Assembly: GCA_964557575.1 (NCBI GenBank)
Contig: CAZLBC010000001.1
Span: forward strand, 1-64,000
Length of the DNA: 64,000 nucleotides
Origin: CAZLBC01 sp964557575
GTDB taxonomy: Bacteria; Planctomycetota; Phycisphaerae; SM23-33
Reading direction: 5' to 3'
Shown: one piece after another, positions 15,911 to 24,266 of the stretch
Position numbering within the stretch: position 1 is the first letter of the stretch
How the letters are laid out: the number at the start of each line of letters is the position of its first letter
Notes under the pieces: generated by a model
What the model was told of the DNA's origin: nothing
The model's database searches: none
Seen by the model: only the letters and a program-made list of their open reading frames with translations
Program-made: the position numbers and the translations under genes

Positions 15911-18772
15911 CTAAAATGGGGCGACCGCAAGTTCCGATTCCGGCAGACGGGACAGGTCGTAAATGTTTGCCTTTTCCGCTTTCTTCGGCTTCGCGTCGGC
16001 GTGATCGCCGAGGTCGACCGGAGCTTCCGCCTTCCGGGAGTTCAACGCGGCGTCGATGTTGCGCGCCTTCTTCGCGATCGTCTCGGCGATGTACGCGTCC
16101 AGCGATTCGTCGACAACGATGTAGTAGCTGTTGACGCATTGCGTTTGCCCGATCCGATTGGCGCGGTCCTCGGCCTGATCGACATCGCCCGGCCGCCACG
16201 GCAGTTCGGCGAAAACGACCGACGTCGCTTCGGTCAGCGTGATTCCTTCCCGGCAGGCTTGGATCGATCCGACGAAGACGCGGATGCCGTCGTCGTTCTG
16301 GAAGCGGTCGATCGACTCCTGCTTGGCCGCGTCGTCCATGCCGCCCTGCACCTGCACGACGCCGTATTCGGAAAGCGCGGCGGCGACTTGGTCCTGCACG
16401 TCGCGGTGATGCGCGAAAACGATTACTTTCTTGTTGCCGGACAGGACCTGATCGGCGAACTCGGCCGCGTGCTTGATCTTCAGCGATCCGATTTCCGCGC
16501 GAAGTTTGCTCATTTCTTCGAACAGGGCCGGGCTTCCCCGCAATTCGGAGATCGCTTCTTCGGCGTTGCCTTCGTTGATGTCTTCGAGCGAAATCCCGGC
16601 GTCCGACAACAGCTTGCGCTGCCGGGCTAGAATCCGCGACGCGCCCTTGACGTCCGACGGGTCCAACCGGACGACAGTGCGAATCTTGCCGGGGAGTTCC
16701 GTCAGGACTTCGGACTTCATCCGGCGCAGCATGAACTTCGAACGCATGATGCGCTGCAATTCATCGAGATTCGTCGCGCCGTCGTCCACCCAGCCCCAGC
16801 GGCCTTGATGCGCGCCGCAGTAACGGCGGGTGTACTTCTTGTAACCGCGACCAAGGCCCTTGGGATCGAGGTGGCGCAGCATCGCGTACAATTCCTTCGG
16901 ACGGTTCGGGCAGGGGGTTCCGGTCAGGAAGTAGTTGCGGTTCGCCCGGTGCGCGACGCCTTCGACCTCGCGCCTCTTGCCGGAATCCCAGTAGCCGAAC
17001 GCGATTTTCGCGCGGGTGGCCGTCCGGGTGTTCTTTCCGTAGTGGGCTTCGTCCCACACGGCGACGTCCCACGAGTAGTTCATCAGCCCGGGGCGGACGT
17101 TCTTCTGCGACAGGTTCGACCATCCGCAGATAACGAAATTCGCACGGGGGTCAATCGTCTTGTTGCCGTTGACGACTTGGATGGTCCAATCGCCGACGAG
17201 CCACTTCTCGGCTTCCCGCTTCCAGTTCAGCCGCACGCTGGGCGGACAAACGACCAGCACTTTGCGGACGGACTTGTCGGCGTTGACCGCGCCGAGGACC
17301 TGAATGGTGTTGTGTGTCAGGATCGCGTGTTCCGTAACGTACAATCGGTCGGCGGCGTCAACGGAAATACAAACGCTTTCCACGTCGCGGACGTACTCGA
17401 CAGACTTAACCGTGCGGACGGGGTGCGCGTGTTTTCCGGGGTTGTACTTAGAAACCTTGCGACGGATAGTAAAGGGAGCTATCGTTTTTGGCAGGCGAAT
17501 ACGCACGGGGTACTCCGTGGGTTTCCCCTCGGAAGATCGATCGTATTCGTGTACAGACGCGATGCCGCCCAAACACTCCACCAGTTCTTGAACATCGCAG
17601 GCGAGCGACCGGCTCGTCGTGTGATACGTCAGCCGGTTCCGTTCGGCACTGCAGCCGCCATCGCAGTCCATGAGTCCCTGCAACAGAGCGATACGCTGCG
17701 CCGGGGAGGATTCAAGGTACTGACGTGGTATGCGTTTGTCCTTGCTTCCGACGTCCAACCCGAGTTCCCTGATGCTTCTGATCGTTTCAAGAATAACCGT
17801 GCGCGACGCGTTATCATACGTTTGGATCGCCCCGATTTCCGCCCCTGCCTTGACGATGTTTTCAACTATCTCGTCCAAGTCGGCGGCGTTCACCGTCGCC
17901 ACTGCGCTGCTGCCCCTGAGACCCCCGTTCGCTATCAGTACGCCGAGCACGTACGCGGGCACGGGCAGTTCGGCGGCAGCACCAAACCGGGCAGGTCCAG
18001 ATAGCATAGGCAACTGCAGCTTCACACCTTCCAAGTTCAGCTTCGTCGCTCTACCCTTCTCGTGCGATAACTCGATAGTCGGCCGATCCAGAAGCTGCTG
18101 GGTAGTTAGCGTCAGGTCGCTCAAGGTTCGCCCCCCGCGCCAGTATTTGACAGTCCACAGGTGCTCTGGACCGGACTCTACGCGGGACTCGTCACTGAAG
18201 GTAACACGGTAACTTGGCTTCACACCCTGCGGGAACACGCCGACGACGTTCACGGGATGTCCGTCGCTGCCAATGACACGATCGCCCACACGCAGTGAGC
18301 CTATCGTCGTCCACCCGGTCGGTGTCAGCACGTGTGTGTCCACAGGTTGCTGCTTTCCGAGGCCCATGTCGTCGGCCAACAGGACGTCGCTGCTGTTGAC
18401 GAGGTACTCAATGCCCGCCTTCTGAAACGGCATGTAAGCGAGTCCCTCGGGGGCCGGGGCGTCGAAGTCGCCGGTCGTGGCGCGGGAGCCGTTGATGCGG
18501 TCGAGGATCGGCTGCACGAGAGCTTTGACGGCGTCGTCGCAGTAGTCGATCAGCGGCACGCACTTGTCCGCTTGTTTCGCCCGGCAGAACCACGTGCAAG
18601 GGGTGCCGGTTTCAGAGCCGGACTTGTCGAACGCGAACCCGACGCCGCCGCGCTTCCTTGAAAGGGCCGAGACGTCGTTCCAGTACGCGTCGCGTTCGGC
18701 CGGGCTTCCCCGGAAGGCTCCGGACAGTTCCGCGACGATCAGGTTCTTGTCTTTGCTCAGGGTCAGTTTCAT
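15911..18772 (-). CDS. SNF2-family DNA helicase with class 3-like intein
   Basis: 953 residues, about 605 after intein removal. Walker A DDMGLGK|TIQ is split by the intein. Later motifs are VLVVCPPSVRLNW (Ia), AVWDEAHYGK (II), LTGTPCPNRP (III), and the helicase C-terminal blocks VIVFAHHRDVQDQ, RVFVGSIQACREGITLTEA and DQAEDRANRIGQTQ. This layout is closest to the SMARCAL1/HARP-like SNF2 group that remodels or anneals DNA during replication or repair. It has its own promoter (18818-18846) and terminator (15866-15885). Confidence 0.9.
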   Translation of the reverse strand: MKLTLSKDKNLIVAELSGAFRGSPAERDAYWNDVSALSRKRGGVGFAFDKSGSETGTPCTWFCRAKQADKCVPLIDYCDDAVKALVQPILDRINGSRATTGDFDAPAPEGLAYMPFQKAGIEYLVNSSDVLLADDMGLGKQQPVDTHVLTPTGWTTIGSLRVGDRVIGSDGHPVNVVGVFPQGVKPSYRVTFSDESRVESGPEHLWTVKYWRGGRTLSDLTLTTQQLLDRPTIELSHEKGRATKLNLEGVKLQLPMLSGPARFGAAAELPVPAYVLGVLIANGGLRGSSAVATVNAADLDEIVENIVKAGAEIGAIQTYDNASRTVILETIRSIRELGLDVGSKDKRIPRQYLESSPAQRIALLQGLMDCDGGCSAERNRLTYHTTSRSLACDVQELVECLGGIASVHEYDRSSEGKPTEYPVRIRLPKTIAPFTIRRKVSKYNPGKHAHPVRTVKSVEYVRDVESVCISVDAADRLYVTEHAILTHNTIQVLGAVNADKSVRKVLVVCPPSVRLNWKREAEKWLVGDWTIQVVNGNKTIDPRANFVICGWSNLSQKNVRPGLMNYSWDVAVWDEAHYGKNTRTATRAKIAFGYWDSGKRREVEGVAHRANRNYFLTGTPCPNRPKELYAMLRHLDPKGLGRGYKKYTRRYCGAHQGRWGWVDDGATNLDELQRIMRSKFMLRRMKSEVLTELPGKIRTVVRLDPSDVKGASRILARQRKLLSDAGISLEDINEGNAEEAISELRGSPALFEEMSKLRAEIGSLKIKHAAEFADQVLSGNKKVIVFAHHRDVQDQVAAALSEYGVVQVQGGMDDAAKQESIDRFQNDDGIRVFVGSIQACREGITLTEATSVVFAELPWRPGDVDQAEDRANRIGQTQCVNSYYIVVDESLDAYIAETIAKKARNIDAALNSRKAEAPVDLGDHADAKPKKAEKANIYDLSRLPESELAVAPF
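17309..18352 (-). mobile_element. Class 3-like intein in SNF2 helicase
   Basis: Residues 141-488, inserted between Lys and Thr of the Walker A motif. It starts with Gln (QQPVDTHVLTPTGW), not Cys or Ser. It has the W-C-T signature of class 3 inteins: W206 in GPEHLWTV, C468 in ESVCISVD, T486 in AILTHN, with +1 Thr. Two LAGLIDADG-type blocks are visible (YVLGVLIANGG and ALLQGLMDCDGG); the first has Asn where the catalytic Asp is usual, so the endonuclease may be inactive. Confidence 0.85.
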
Positions 18773-18817
18773 GGTGTCCTCCAGTGTTGTGGTCTTCGGT
18801 CCTCGACTCCACCGGAA

Positions 18818-18846
18818 ATCTTATCGTGACCCGGGTTCATGTTCAA
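18818..18846 (-). promoter_or_regulatory. Promoter of the SNF2 helicase
   Basis: -35 TTGAAC (18841-18846), 17-bp spacer, -10 TAAGAT (18818-18823). The ~45-nt leader (CCGGTGGAGTCGAGGACCGA to CACTGGAGGACACC) is shared with two other promoters. Confidence 0.7.
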
Positions 18847-18888
18847 GAAAAATATCGGGGAGTTTACAAATTTTTTCTCGGAGAAATA
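18847..18888. repeat. Promoter-associated repeat
   Basis: ATATCGGGGAGTTTACAAAT and a second partial copy lie directly upstream of the helicase -35 box, matching the elements near 4035 and 23840. Confidence 0.6.
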
Positions 18889-18891
18889 CAA

Positions 18892-18925
18892 ACCCCGGGG
18901 ATTCACGCCCCGGGGTCCACTCCTG
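18892..18925 (-). terminator. Rho-independent terminator
   Basis: 9-bp stem ACCCCGGGG/CCCCGGGGT (18892-18916) with 7-nt loop, followed on the minus strand by TTTGTATTTC. It separates upstream transcription from the helicase promoter. Confidence 0.6.
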
Positions 18926-19008
18926 CCCCGTATACAGTTTTGCTTCTCGGAAGGAAAGCGGACGTTAAGTAGGCGCGTGTGGTCTCCCGAACCGGGGCGT
19001 TATATTTC

Positions 19009-19143
19009 TTATGTTGAAAGAAAAGGAGTGCTTTCGAAGCGTCCGGGGGCGCGCGGTTTCGGGTCTCCTCGGAAACGCGCGCGCGCCGACAGCGTCAACG
19101 CCATCGCCGCGATCGTCAGTATCGTGAGGAAACCAAGAAACAT
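19009..19143 (-). CDS. Small membrane peptide
   Basis: 44 residues from the second ATG of an ATGGATG pair, with GGGAG seven bases upstream. Residues 2-20 (FLGFLTILTIAAMALTLSA) form one membrane span; the rest is basic (RARFRGDPKPRAPGR). The overlapping frame from the first ATG is not protein-like. It is followed by a terminator. Role unknown. Confidence 0.5.
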   Translation of the reverse strand: MFLGFLTILTIAAMALTLSARARFRGDPKPRAPGRFESTPFLST

Positions 19144-19199
19144 CCATGTTCTCCCGTCTGCGTGTCCACCCGTATTATCGGATGAATCGCCGGGCGACT

Positions 19200-19709
19200 T
19201 TAGAATAAATCAGGGTTTTCGTTCAATACGTCCTTGTCGAGGTAATCGTCGCCGCGCCAGATTATTTTCTCCGCGTCGTAACTCTCCGGAGAAAGATTCG
19301 GGTAACCGACGACCTTGTCGGCGCGGGGGTCGAACACGACGCCGGAAACAGCCAGCCAGTAATGTCCGCCGTTTCCGCGATACATCTCAACGGGAAGCCC
19401 GGCACCCTGAAAAACGGGCATCCACTGCGCGCAGGAATCGTACGCGTTGCACCAGTCGCACCGCTGCGACATCTCCGGGTACGCCTGCACGATGACCTGT
19501 CTCGTGTTCTGGTCGGCGCGGGGATCGATCCAGATTCCGTCCAGCTTTTCCGCCGGATCGAGGTCGATGATTTCCATGGCCGCCGGGTCGACGTCGAACG
19601 CTTCCTCGTCCTCGTCCTCGTCCTCGTCCTTGGTTTCTTCCTCGACGAGGTTCTGTATTTTCTCGGCTTCCAGCAAGAGACGGGCGAGCGCGCTTTCAGG
19701 AATCTTCAT
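19200..19709 (-). CDS. Hypothetical acidic protein
   Basis: 169 residues from ATG 19709. The N-terminal amphipathic helix IPESALARLLLEAEKIQNL is followed by a run of D/E (residues ~27-36), then a globular region containing CDWCNAYDSCAQW, GNGGHYWLAVSGVVFDPRAD and VVGYPNL. The last resembles enzymes that handle small peptides or transglutaminase-like folds only loosely, and no family is claimed. An inverted repeat at ~19769-19801 (CGGACTCCG ... CGGAGTCCG) precedes the start. Confidence 0.55.
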   Translation of the reverse strand: MKIPESALARLLLEAEKIQNLVEEETKDEDEDEDEEAFDVDPAAMEIIDLDPAEKLDGIWIDPRADQNTRQVIVQAYPEMSQRCDWCNAYDSCAQWMPVFQGAGLPVEMYRGNGGHYWLAVSGVVFDPRADKVVGYPNLSPESYDAEKIIWRGDDYLDKDVLNENPDLF

Positions 19710-19885
19710 TGGTGTGCCTCGCGGATTTTCTGCATGCTCGCCTCCGATTTCCAGTATAGGCAGGGAACCGGACTCCGACAACTGTTTGTCGCCGGAGTCC
19801 GATCCTGCGGGGGCGGGATCAGGGGGAGGGCTGCGGGCGGGCACCCGTAGTATCGGCGCGTCGCCCCCCGGCCCTTTAACCCGAT

Positions 19886-20482
19886 TTACGAATTTTCCTC
19901 CGAAAACGTCGTGCCGTACAAAAGCCGGTACATGTTGTCCGCGTTCGCCTTCGCGCGAGACGGCGTCGCGGCGGCGACGGCCTCGTCCACGGTATCGGAA
20001 AGCGTCTGCAAACGTTCCATCACTTCCCGGTGATGCAGTGCATTGCCCATGATGTTCGGGTACAAGCGCAAACTGTCGACTGCCACGGCGGACAGGGCCT
20101 CCACGAGGCTCAACGCCGCGACGCGGACAGAATCCGATTCACGGAGTCTCCGCTTGGCCGCCATCTGTCCGGCCGTCGAGGCGGCGCGGACGACGGCGTC
20201 GCGCTCACCCAAGCCCACGCCGTCGTGAAGCCATTCCTGCAAAACGCGCGGGTCCCCGTACCGGGCGCAGGTGTTAAACAACTCCGAAACCCCGCGTTGA
20301 GGTTCCATAACCCCGTCGACGATCATCAACGCCGTGTCAAAAAACCGTCGAAGCCCCTCGGTATACGTTGATTTTCCGATAAACATTTTTGTTGTTTTCG
20401 TTTCGTTTATTCGCCCGGAGGCGCGGCTTTCCCACCGGCGCATCAGCGTCTCCCACATGGGCGTGTGTTCGGTATCGTTCAC
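19886..20482 (-). CDS. Hypothetical alpha-helical protein
   Basis: 198 residues from GTG 20482 behind AGGAGTGAGTATTC; an internal ATG (MFIGKSTYTEG) is an alternative. The sequence is almost wholly helical with regular hydrophobic spacing and no known motif. It is followed directly by small genes of similar unknown function. Confidence 0.55.
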   Translation of the reverse strand: MNDTEHTPMWETLMRRWESRASGRINETKTTKMFIGKSTYTEGLRRFFDTALMIVDGVMEPQRGVSELFNTCARYGDPRVLQEWLHDGVGLGERDAVVRAASTAGQMAAKRRLRESDSVRVAALSLVEALSAVAVDSLRLYPNIMGNALHHREVMERLQTLSDTVDEAVAAATPSRAKANADNMYRLLYGTTFSEENS

Positions 20483-20507
20483 GAATACTCACTCCTGACC
20501 GCGATGG

Positions 20508-20990
20508 TCATTTCGTAGCGGGCTGAAGCGTGTTCGCTTTCACCCATTCGATCCAGATTTCCAGCGTATCCGGATTCGACAGGTCGTATACGGGGACTTC
20601 GACGGCGTGCGCCGCGCGAATCGCCCAGTATTGCGGCCCGGACCGATACGGGTCCAGCCAAACGACCAGTTCCTCCACGGGATCGTCGCCCTCGATGCCG
20701 AGCACGGCGGACACGCAGGCTGCGGCGCGCCGCTTGAACCGTTTGGGCATCGCGTCAATCGACGCGTCAAGCTGCAACATCCGCTCGTCCGCCCACTTCT
20801 TGGCGTACTTGCCCTTGTAGATTTCGAACGTTCCGCCGACACGTCGCGCTCCGTCCTCGAACGGACCGTCTCCGACGCCGTCGCTGATTCGCAGCTTCTT
20901 GGCGACTCCGAAAACGCGCCCGATCCCGCGCATTACGTTCTGAACAACGACAGGGGCCATCGGCCCCGACAATCCGGCGTAGCTTTTCAT
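20508..20990 (-). CDS. Hypothetical protein
   Basis: 160 residues, AGGAGGACGAGC ribosome site. The centre is basic and helical (MPKRFKRRAAACVSAVLGIE). The end (DPYRSGPQYWAIRAAHAVEVPVYDLS) resembles the nucleotide-handling loop of small NTP-binding or NUDIX/DprA-like proteins but is too weak to assign. Confidence 0.5.
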   Translation of the reverse strand: MKSYAGLSGPMAPVVVQNVMRGIGRVFGVAKKLRISDGVGDGPFEDGARRVGGTFEIYKGKYAKKWADERMLQLDASIDAMPKRFKRRAAACVSAVLGIEGDDPVEELVVWLDPYRSGPQYWAIRAAHAVEVPVYDLSNPDTLEIWIEWVKANTLQPATK

Positions 20991-21047
20991 GCTCGTCCTC
21001 CTACCCGTATTATCGGCACGAGGACTGAAATTTGATAAGGCTTTCCG

Positions 21048-21220
21048 TTATTTTCCACCAAGAAACATTCCGAGAACCTGCCGAATTATCGGTCCGGTGA
21101 TCATCCCGCCGTGTTTTTTGATCATGTCCATGGCGTGTTTTCGCTTCTCGGGGGCGGCGTTGCGCAGTTTTCCCCACAACCACCGAGACCATGCGCGCTG
21201 CCGGTTTTGGCCGTCTTCGT
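21048..21220 (-). CDS. -1 frame extension of the 21221-21619 gene
   Basis: About 58 further codons read like protein (IKKHGGMITGPIIRQVLGMF) in the frame -1 to the upstream gene and end at TAA 21048-21050. The extension has no usual start codon, and the two other frames are poor. Joining the frames at the heptamer CCCTTTT (21254-21260) gives a 190-residue fusion with a consistent length. A GC-rich stem (CGGC ... GCCG) lies just downstream. See the finding on frameshifting. Confidence 0.45.
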
Positions 21221-21619
21221 TTATTTCGACGGCTGCCTGCGCCGCCCTCCCCGAAAAGGGCGCGGCGTCGACTCCAGAACGGATTTGACGATATCTTCCG
21301 AAACGCGCACCGTTTCGAACCGGGTGGCGTTTCGCGGATCGACGTCTTCCCAGTCGTCGGGATCGTGACTCGGTTCGTCGCGTTGGACCATGACGGTCGG
21401 CTTGTCGCGCTTGCGTCTCCGCTTTTTGCGTCGCATGTCGCGAACCCGGTCTCCGACGTCGGACGAACGTTTCGTTCCGGGAACGATGGTCGCGTCGATG
21501 TCGTCGTACTCTTCGGTCATGGTCTTGTGGACGCCGCGACCGCCTCCGGCGTATTCGGCCGCGCGCGCCGCTTCGGTCAACTGCATCGCCACCTTGTAGC
21601 GGGGATCGACGTTTCGCAT
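21221..21619 (-). CDS. Small basic protein, 0-frame product of a possible frameshift gene
   Basis: 132 residues from ATG 21619 (AGGAG eight bases upstream; ATG 21625 is closer to the ribosome site and less likely). Residues 60-75 are strongly basic (RRKKRRRKRDKP); elsewhere it is acidic. The C-terminal nine residues, RGGRRRQPSK, look unlike a natural end, whereas the -1 frame continues with good protein sequence. Function unknown. Confidence 0.55.
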   Translation of the reverse strand: MRNVDPRYKVAMQLTEAARAAEYAGGGRGVHKTMTEEYDDIDATIVPGTKRSSDVGDRVRDMRRKKRRRKRDKPTVMVQRDEPSHDPDDWEDVDPRNATRFETVRVSEDIVKSVLESTPRPFRGGRRRQPSK

Positions 21620-21621
21620 GA

Positions 21622-22170
21622 TCATGGCTCCTGTTCGTTCACTTTCCTCACATTGTAAATCGAGTGCACCTCGGCGTTGTTTCCGGGCAAGTCCGCACGC
21701 CATATTACATTCGTCGCGGGGAGGGTCAACACGGTTCCGTTCGCGACGTCGCGAACCGTGAACTCCGTCGTGTGTTCCGAGTCCGGACCGGTGAAACCCG
21801 TCAGTATTCCGCGCCGCTTCGACCGGCCGTCCGGGTGAACGTTGTACCAGACCTCGTCTCCGACGGAATACACGCGCTGCCCGCTTTGCAACTTCCAGTC
21901 GGTGCGCATCCAAATCTTCGCGGAGCCGTCCTGCCACAGGGCTTTCACGGCGTTGTTCCAAACGTTCAGAATGATCGCGTACGAATCTTTCCTCGGATAC
22001 CCGAGACCCTGCAAAATATATTTGACGTGCTGTCCGATCTGAACGGGAAGGCCGACAAGCGAGGAGGACTGGTAGTCCTCGGACCGGTACACGATTCCGT
22101 CGTTGAACCGCTCTCCGAGGTTCAATATGTTTTCGCTGCTTTCGTTTATCGGCCAACCGCTTTTTCGCAT
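21622..22170 (-). CDS. Hypothetical protein with SH3-like segment
   Basis: 182 residues. SVGDEVWYNVHPDGRSKRRGILTGFTGP (residues ~100-130) has the GD-V-Y ... G-I-T-G pattern of small SH3/KOW-type barrels. N-terminal ~90 residues are helical. Its stop overlaps the start region of the next gene, indicating coupled translation. No function assigned. Confidence 0.55.
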   Translation of the reverse strand: MRKSGWPINESSENILNLGERFNDGIVYRSEDYQSSSLVGLPVQIGQHVKYILQGLGYPRKDSYAIILNVWNNAVKALWQDGSAKIWMRTDWKLQSGQRVYSVGDEVWYNVHPDGRSKRRGILTGFTGPDSEHTTEFTVRDVANGTVLTLPATNVIWRADLPGNNAEVHSIYNVRKVNEQEP

Positions 22171-22221
22171 TTGAAAGTCCTCCGCGCATAATCATACACG
22201 CACGGAGAGCTTCGACGCAAG

Positions 22222-22746
22222 TCAACGCATCCGGCATTCGCGCCAGATGTTGAACGCCTGTCGCGCCGCTTCAACGGTTTTGTTGATTGTGGACTGCGGA
22301 TCGGTCGTCGCGACCAGCTCCTCGTCGCCGAGGATCACGTCGGCCGCGTACGTTCCGTCCGAGTTCGCGCGGAACACGAACTTCCCGACGACGACAGCCG
22401 GTTCCGGGTTCACGTTCCGGTTGGCCTCCGCCGCGACGGCGGTTTCCCGCCGGTACCGCCAATGCCGCTTCGCCTCGACGGCGTCCGAATCTTTCAACTC
22501 CCCGGCGTCGCCGACGATCGCCCAACGTCGCACGGTGTGTTTCGGATTTCGGTTGTCCTTCTGTCCGTACCGGACGACGTCCCCGGGCTGCGCGTCGATC
22601 TCGACAACGCCGCCGTCGTCGTTCCCGAGGTACGACCCCCATTCAACCTCGGGCTGTTCGCCCGTCTTCCAGTCGATCACTTTGAAAACCCACGGCTTGC
22701 TGCAGCGGCGCGGATTGTAGGAGCCGAACTCGACGCTCACGTACAT
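22222..22746 (-). CDS. Hypothetical protein
   Basis: 174 residues with GAGGATGAC before the ATG. The N-terminal half is beta-rich (GDVVRYGQKDNRNPKHTVRRWAIV) and suggests a small barrel; the C-terminal half is helical. Nothing diagnostic is present. Confidence 0.55.
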   Translation of the reverse strand: MYVSVEFGSYNPRRCSKPWVFKVIDWKTGEQPEVEWGSYLGNDDGGVVEIDAQPGDVVRYGQKDNRNPKHTVRRWAIVGDAGELKDSDAVEAKRHWRYRRETAVAAEANRNVNPEPAVVVGKFVFRANSDGTYAADVILGDEELVATTDPQSTINKTVEAARQAFNIWRECRMR

Positions 22747-22747
22747 G

Positions 22748-23038
22748 TCATCCTCCTTGGTCGGCGCGTCGCGCCTTGTCCCGCGCGTCCTCTATCAGGT
22801 CGTCGTATAACTCCTGCCCGCGATCCGCGTCGATCAGACGGCGTTCAAAGCTGTCCGGGTCCTCGAACCCCGCGTCGCCTTCGACGCTTGTGACGCGCTC
22901 CACGCGCCACTCCGGGTATTCCGCAGGAGCCGTCCTCGAAGCAGGAGCGTACCGACCGCTCACCGTGACAACGGCGCGAACTTCGTATTCCGCGCCGTCG
23001 TCTTCGATCACCGTCACCGCTTGAAAACTCCCGCCCAT
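22748..23038 (-). CDS. Hypothetical protein
   Basis: 96 residues beginning MGGSFQAVTVIEDDGAEYEVRAVVTVSGRY, a beta-rich start followed by an acidic helical C-terminus. It sits one base from its downstream neighbour in an operon. Ribosome site GGGAG. Function unknown. Confidence 0.5.
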   Translation of the reverse strand: MGGSFQAVTVIEDDGAEYEVRAVVTVSGRYAPASRTAPAEYPEWRVERVTSVEGDAGFEDPDSFERRLIDADRGQELYDDLIEDARDKARRADQGG

Positions 23039-23053
23039 CGGTTTCTCCCTTTG

Positions 23054-23758
23054 TCATACCCGTCGAGCACACTCCGGGCCGATTCCCCGCTGCACGCTTT
23101 CGGGATCGGTCAAGTCCCGGCCGCACCGCAGGCAACGCCCGAGGTGGAACACCCTGTAGCCGTCCGGCAGTTCGCCGTCATGCGCCTGCATGCGGTCGAT
23201 CGCCCACAACAGAACCTGAATGCTCTTCGGAACGTCCGGGGCGTCCGCGTCTTTTTTCATGTGGCAGACCGTGTTCCAGTCCAGCCAATTAACCCACTGT
23301 CCGTGCCACTTGCCCTTGACACGGATTGACTTTCGGGTGCTGCGGAGACCGTTGTTCTCCCACAGGCCGAGACTGGCGTAGGCGTACCGGTTGTCCGCGT
23401 TGCCGCCATGCCCTTCCTTCAACACGCCGACGAATACCGGCAGGTCGACTTCGTCCGGAGAGGTGAGGTCGGCGGTGTCTTCGTGCGAACGCAAACCGAC
23501 TTCGATACCGTACGCGCACGCGTCGGACCACAGTTCCCGCGCGTCCAGCGTTCGAGGGGCCGTCTTGGTTTTCTCGCGAATTATTTCGAGGTCCGCGTCC
23601 CGCTTCGCTTCGTCCTTGTACAGGATTTTAACGAATCGCGGCGACGCAATACGGTAGGTGAAATGCTCGCCCGTCTTGCTCTGAACGGTGAAGATCGCCT
23701 GTCCGGCGAAAAGCAAACGGGGGTCGGTGATGGTTCCGGTTTGTTCGGTCATGGTCAT
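23054..23758 (-). CDS. DUF6011-like zinc-binding protein
   Basis: 234 residues from ATG 23758 behind CTGGAGGACAAGCA. The C-terminal ~40 residues (HLGRCLRCGRDLTDPESVQR, then GIGPEC) carry the CxxC ... C pattern of the DUF6011 ribbon. The N-terminal ~190 residues contain FTYRIASPRF and a lysine-rich KSIRVKGKWHGQW stretch. Proteins with this ribbon are frequent in phages of GC-rich hosts; role unknown. Expressed from its own promoter at 23806-23834. Confidence 0.65.
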   Translation of the reverse strand: MTMTEQTGTITDPRLLFAGQAIFTVQSKTGEHFTYRIASPRFVKILYKDEAKRDADLEIIREKTKTAPRTLDARELWSDACAYGIEVGLRSHEDTADLTSPDEVDLPVFVGVLKEGHGGNADNRYAYASLGLWENNGLRSTRKSIRVKGKWHGQWVNWLDWNTVCHMKKDADAPDVPKSIQVLLWAIDRMQAHDGELPDGYRVFHLGRCLRCGRDLTDPESVQRGIGPECARRV

Positions 23759-23805
23759 TGCTTGTCCTCCAGTTCCGGTTTGTTCGGTCCTCGACTCCAC
23801 CGGAC

Positions 23806-23834
23806 AGTCTACAGGAGAGGCAAACGGCATGCAA
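23806..23834 (-). promoter_or_regulatory. Sigma-70-like promoter
   Basis: -35 TTGCAT (23829-23834), 17-bp spacer, -10 TAGACT (23806-23811); leader shares CCGGTGGAGTCGAGGACCGA with the helicase leader. Confidence 0.65.
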
Positions 23835-23876
23835 GAAAAACATCGGGAAGTTTACAAATTTTTTATCGGGGAGTTA
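23835..23876. repeat. Promoter-associated repeat
   Basis: Two copies of the element (ATCGGGAAGTTTACAAATTT and a partial ATCGGGGAGTTAC) lie upstream of the -35 box. Confidence 0.6.
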
Positions 23877-24266
23877 CCCGCGCCACGGACGGGCTTCCAA
23901 GGGCGGCTTGTCGTCGGCCTTCCCGCGCTCCGAGTGCCACTGCTCGCGTTCCCGGGCCTCGGACTGTTCGTCTTCCGACGGGGATTCGAGTTCCGTCACC
24001 GGGGAGTTCTGAATCGCGGGAACCGTCACGTTCATGATTCGCGCCTTGTCCTCCGCCACGGCAAACGCGACAAACGCCAGTTCAATGCACCGCTGCCGAA
24101 GGTCTCCCTCGCCGGTCGTCAGCGTTTTGATAACCGCCTCGGACTTGGAAACGAGGTGATCCCCCTTTTGAAGCGGCGGGATTTGCTTCCAATAATTCCA
24201 CGCGTGCGCCGCGCTGGCGTCGCACTGTTCGAAAAAACGCCGGAGCTTTTCGTGCATTTCGTTCAT
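23874..24266 (-). CDS. Hypothetical protein
   Basis: 130 residues; N-terminal ~85 helical (MHEKLRRFFEQCDASAAHAW), C-terminal ~45 acidic and probably disordered. Its stop lies within the repeat element. It overlaps the end of the upstream gene by 4 bp (ATGA type). Unknown function. Confidence 0.5.
   Translation of the reverse strand: MNEMHEKLRRFFEQCDASAAHAWNYWKQIPPLQKGDHLVSKSEAVIKTLTTGEGDLRQRCIELAFVAFAVAEDKARIMNVTVPAIQNSPVTELESPSEDEQSEAREREQWHSERGKADDKPPLEARPWRG

Noticed and set aside
18965..19147. Sixty-codon minus-strand frame beginning MDVSWFPH
   Set aside because: Composition is unlike protein; the overlapping frame from the next ATG gives a convincing membrane peptide with better ribosome-site spacing.
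19769..19801. Inverted repeat CGGACTCCG ... CGGAGTCCG as a terminator
   Set aside because: No T run follows on either strand; it may be a hairpin but not a typical rho-independent terminator.
21010..21192. Minus-strand frame beginning MVSVVVGKTAQRR as a gene
   Set aside because: Its sequence looks random; the same DNA in another frame gives good protein that joins the upstream gene by a -1 shift.
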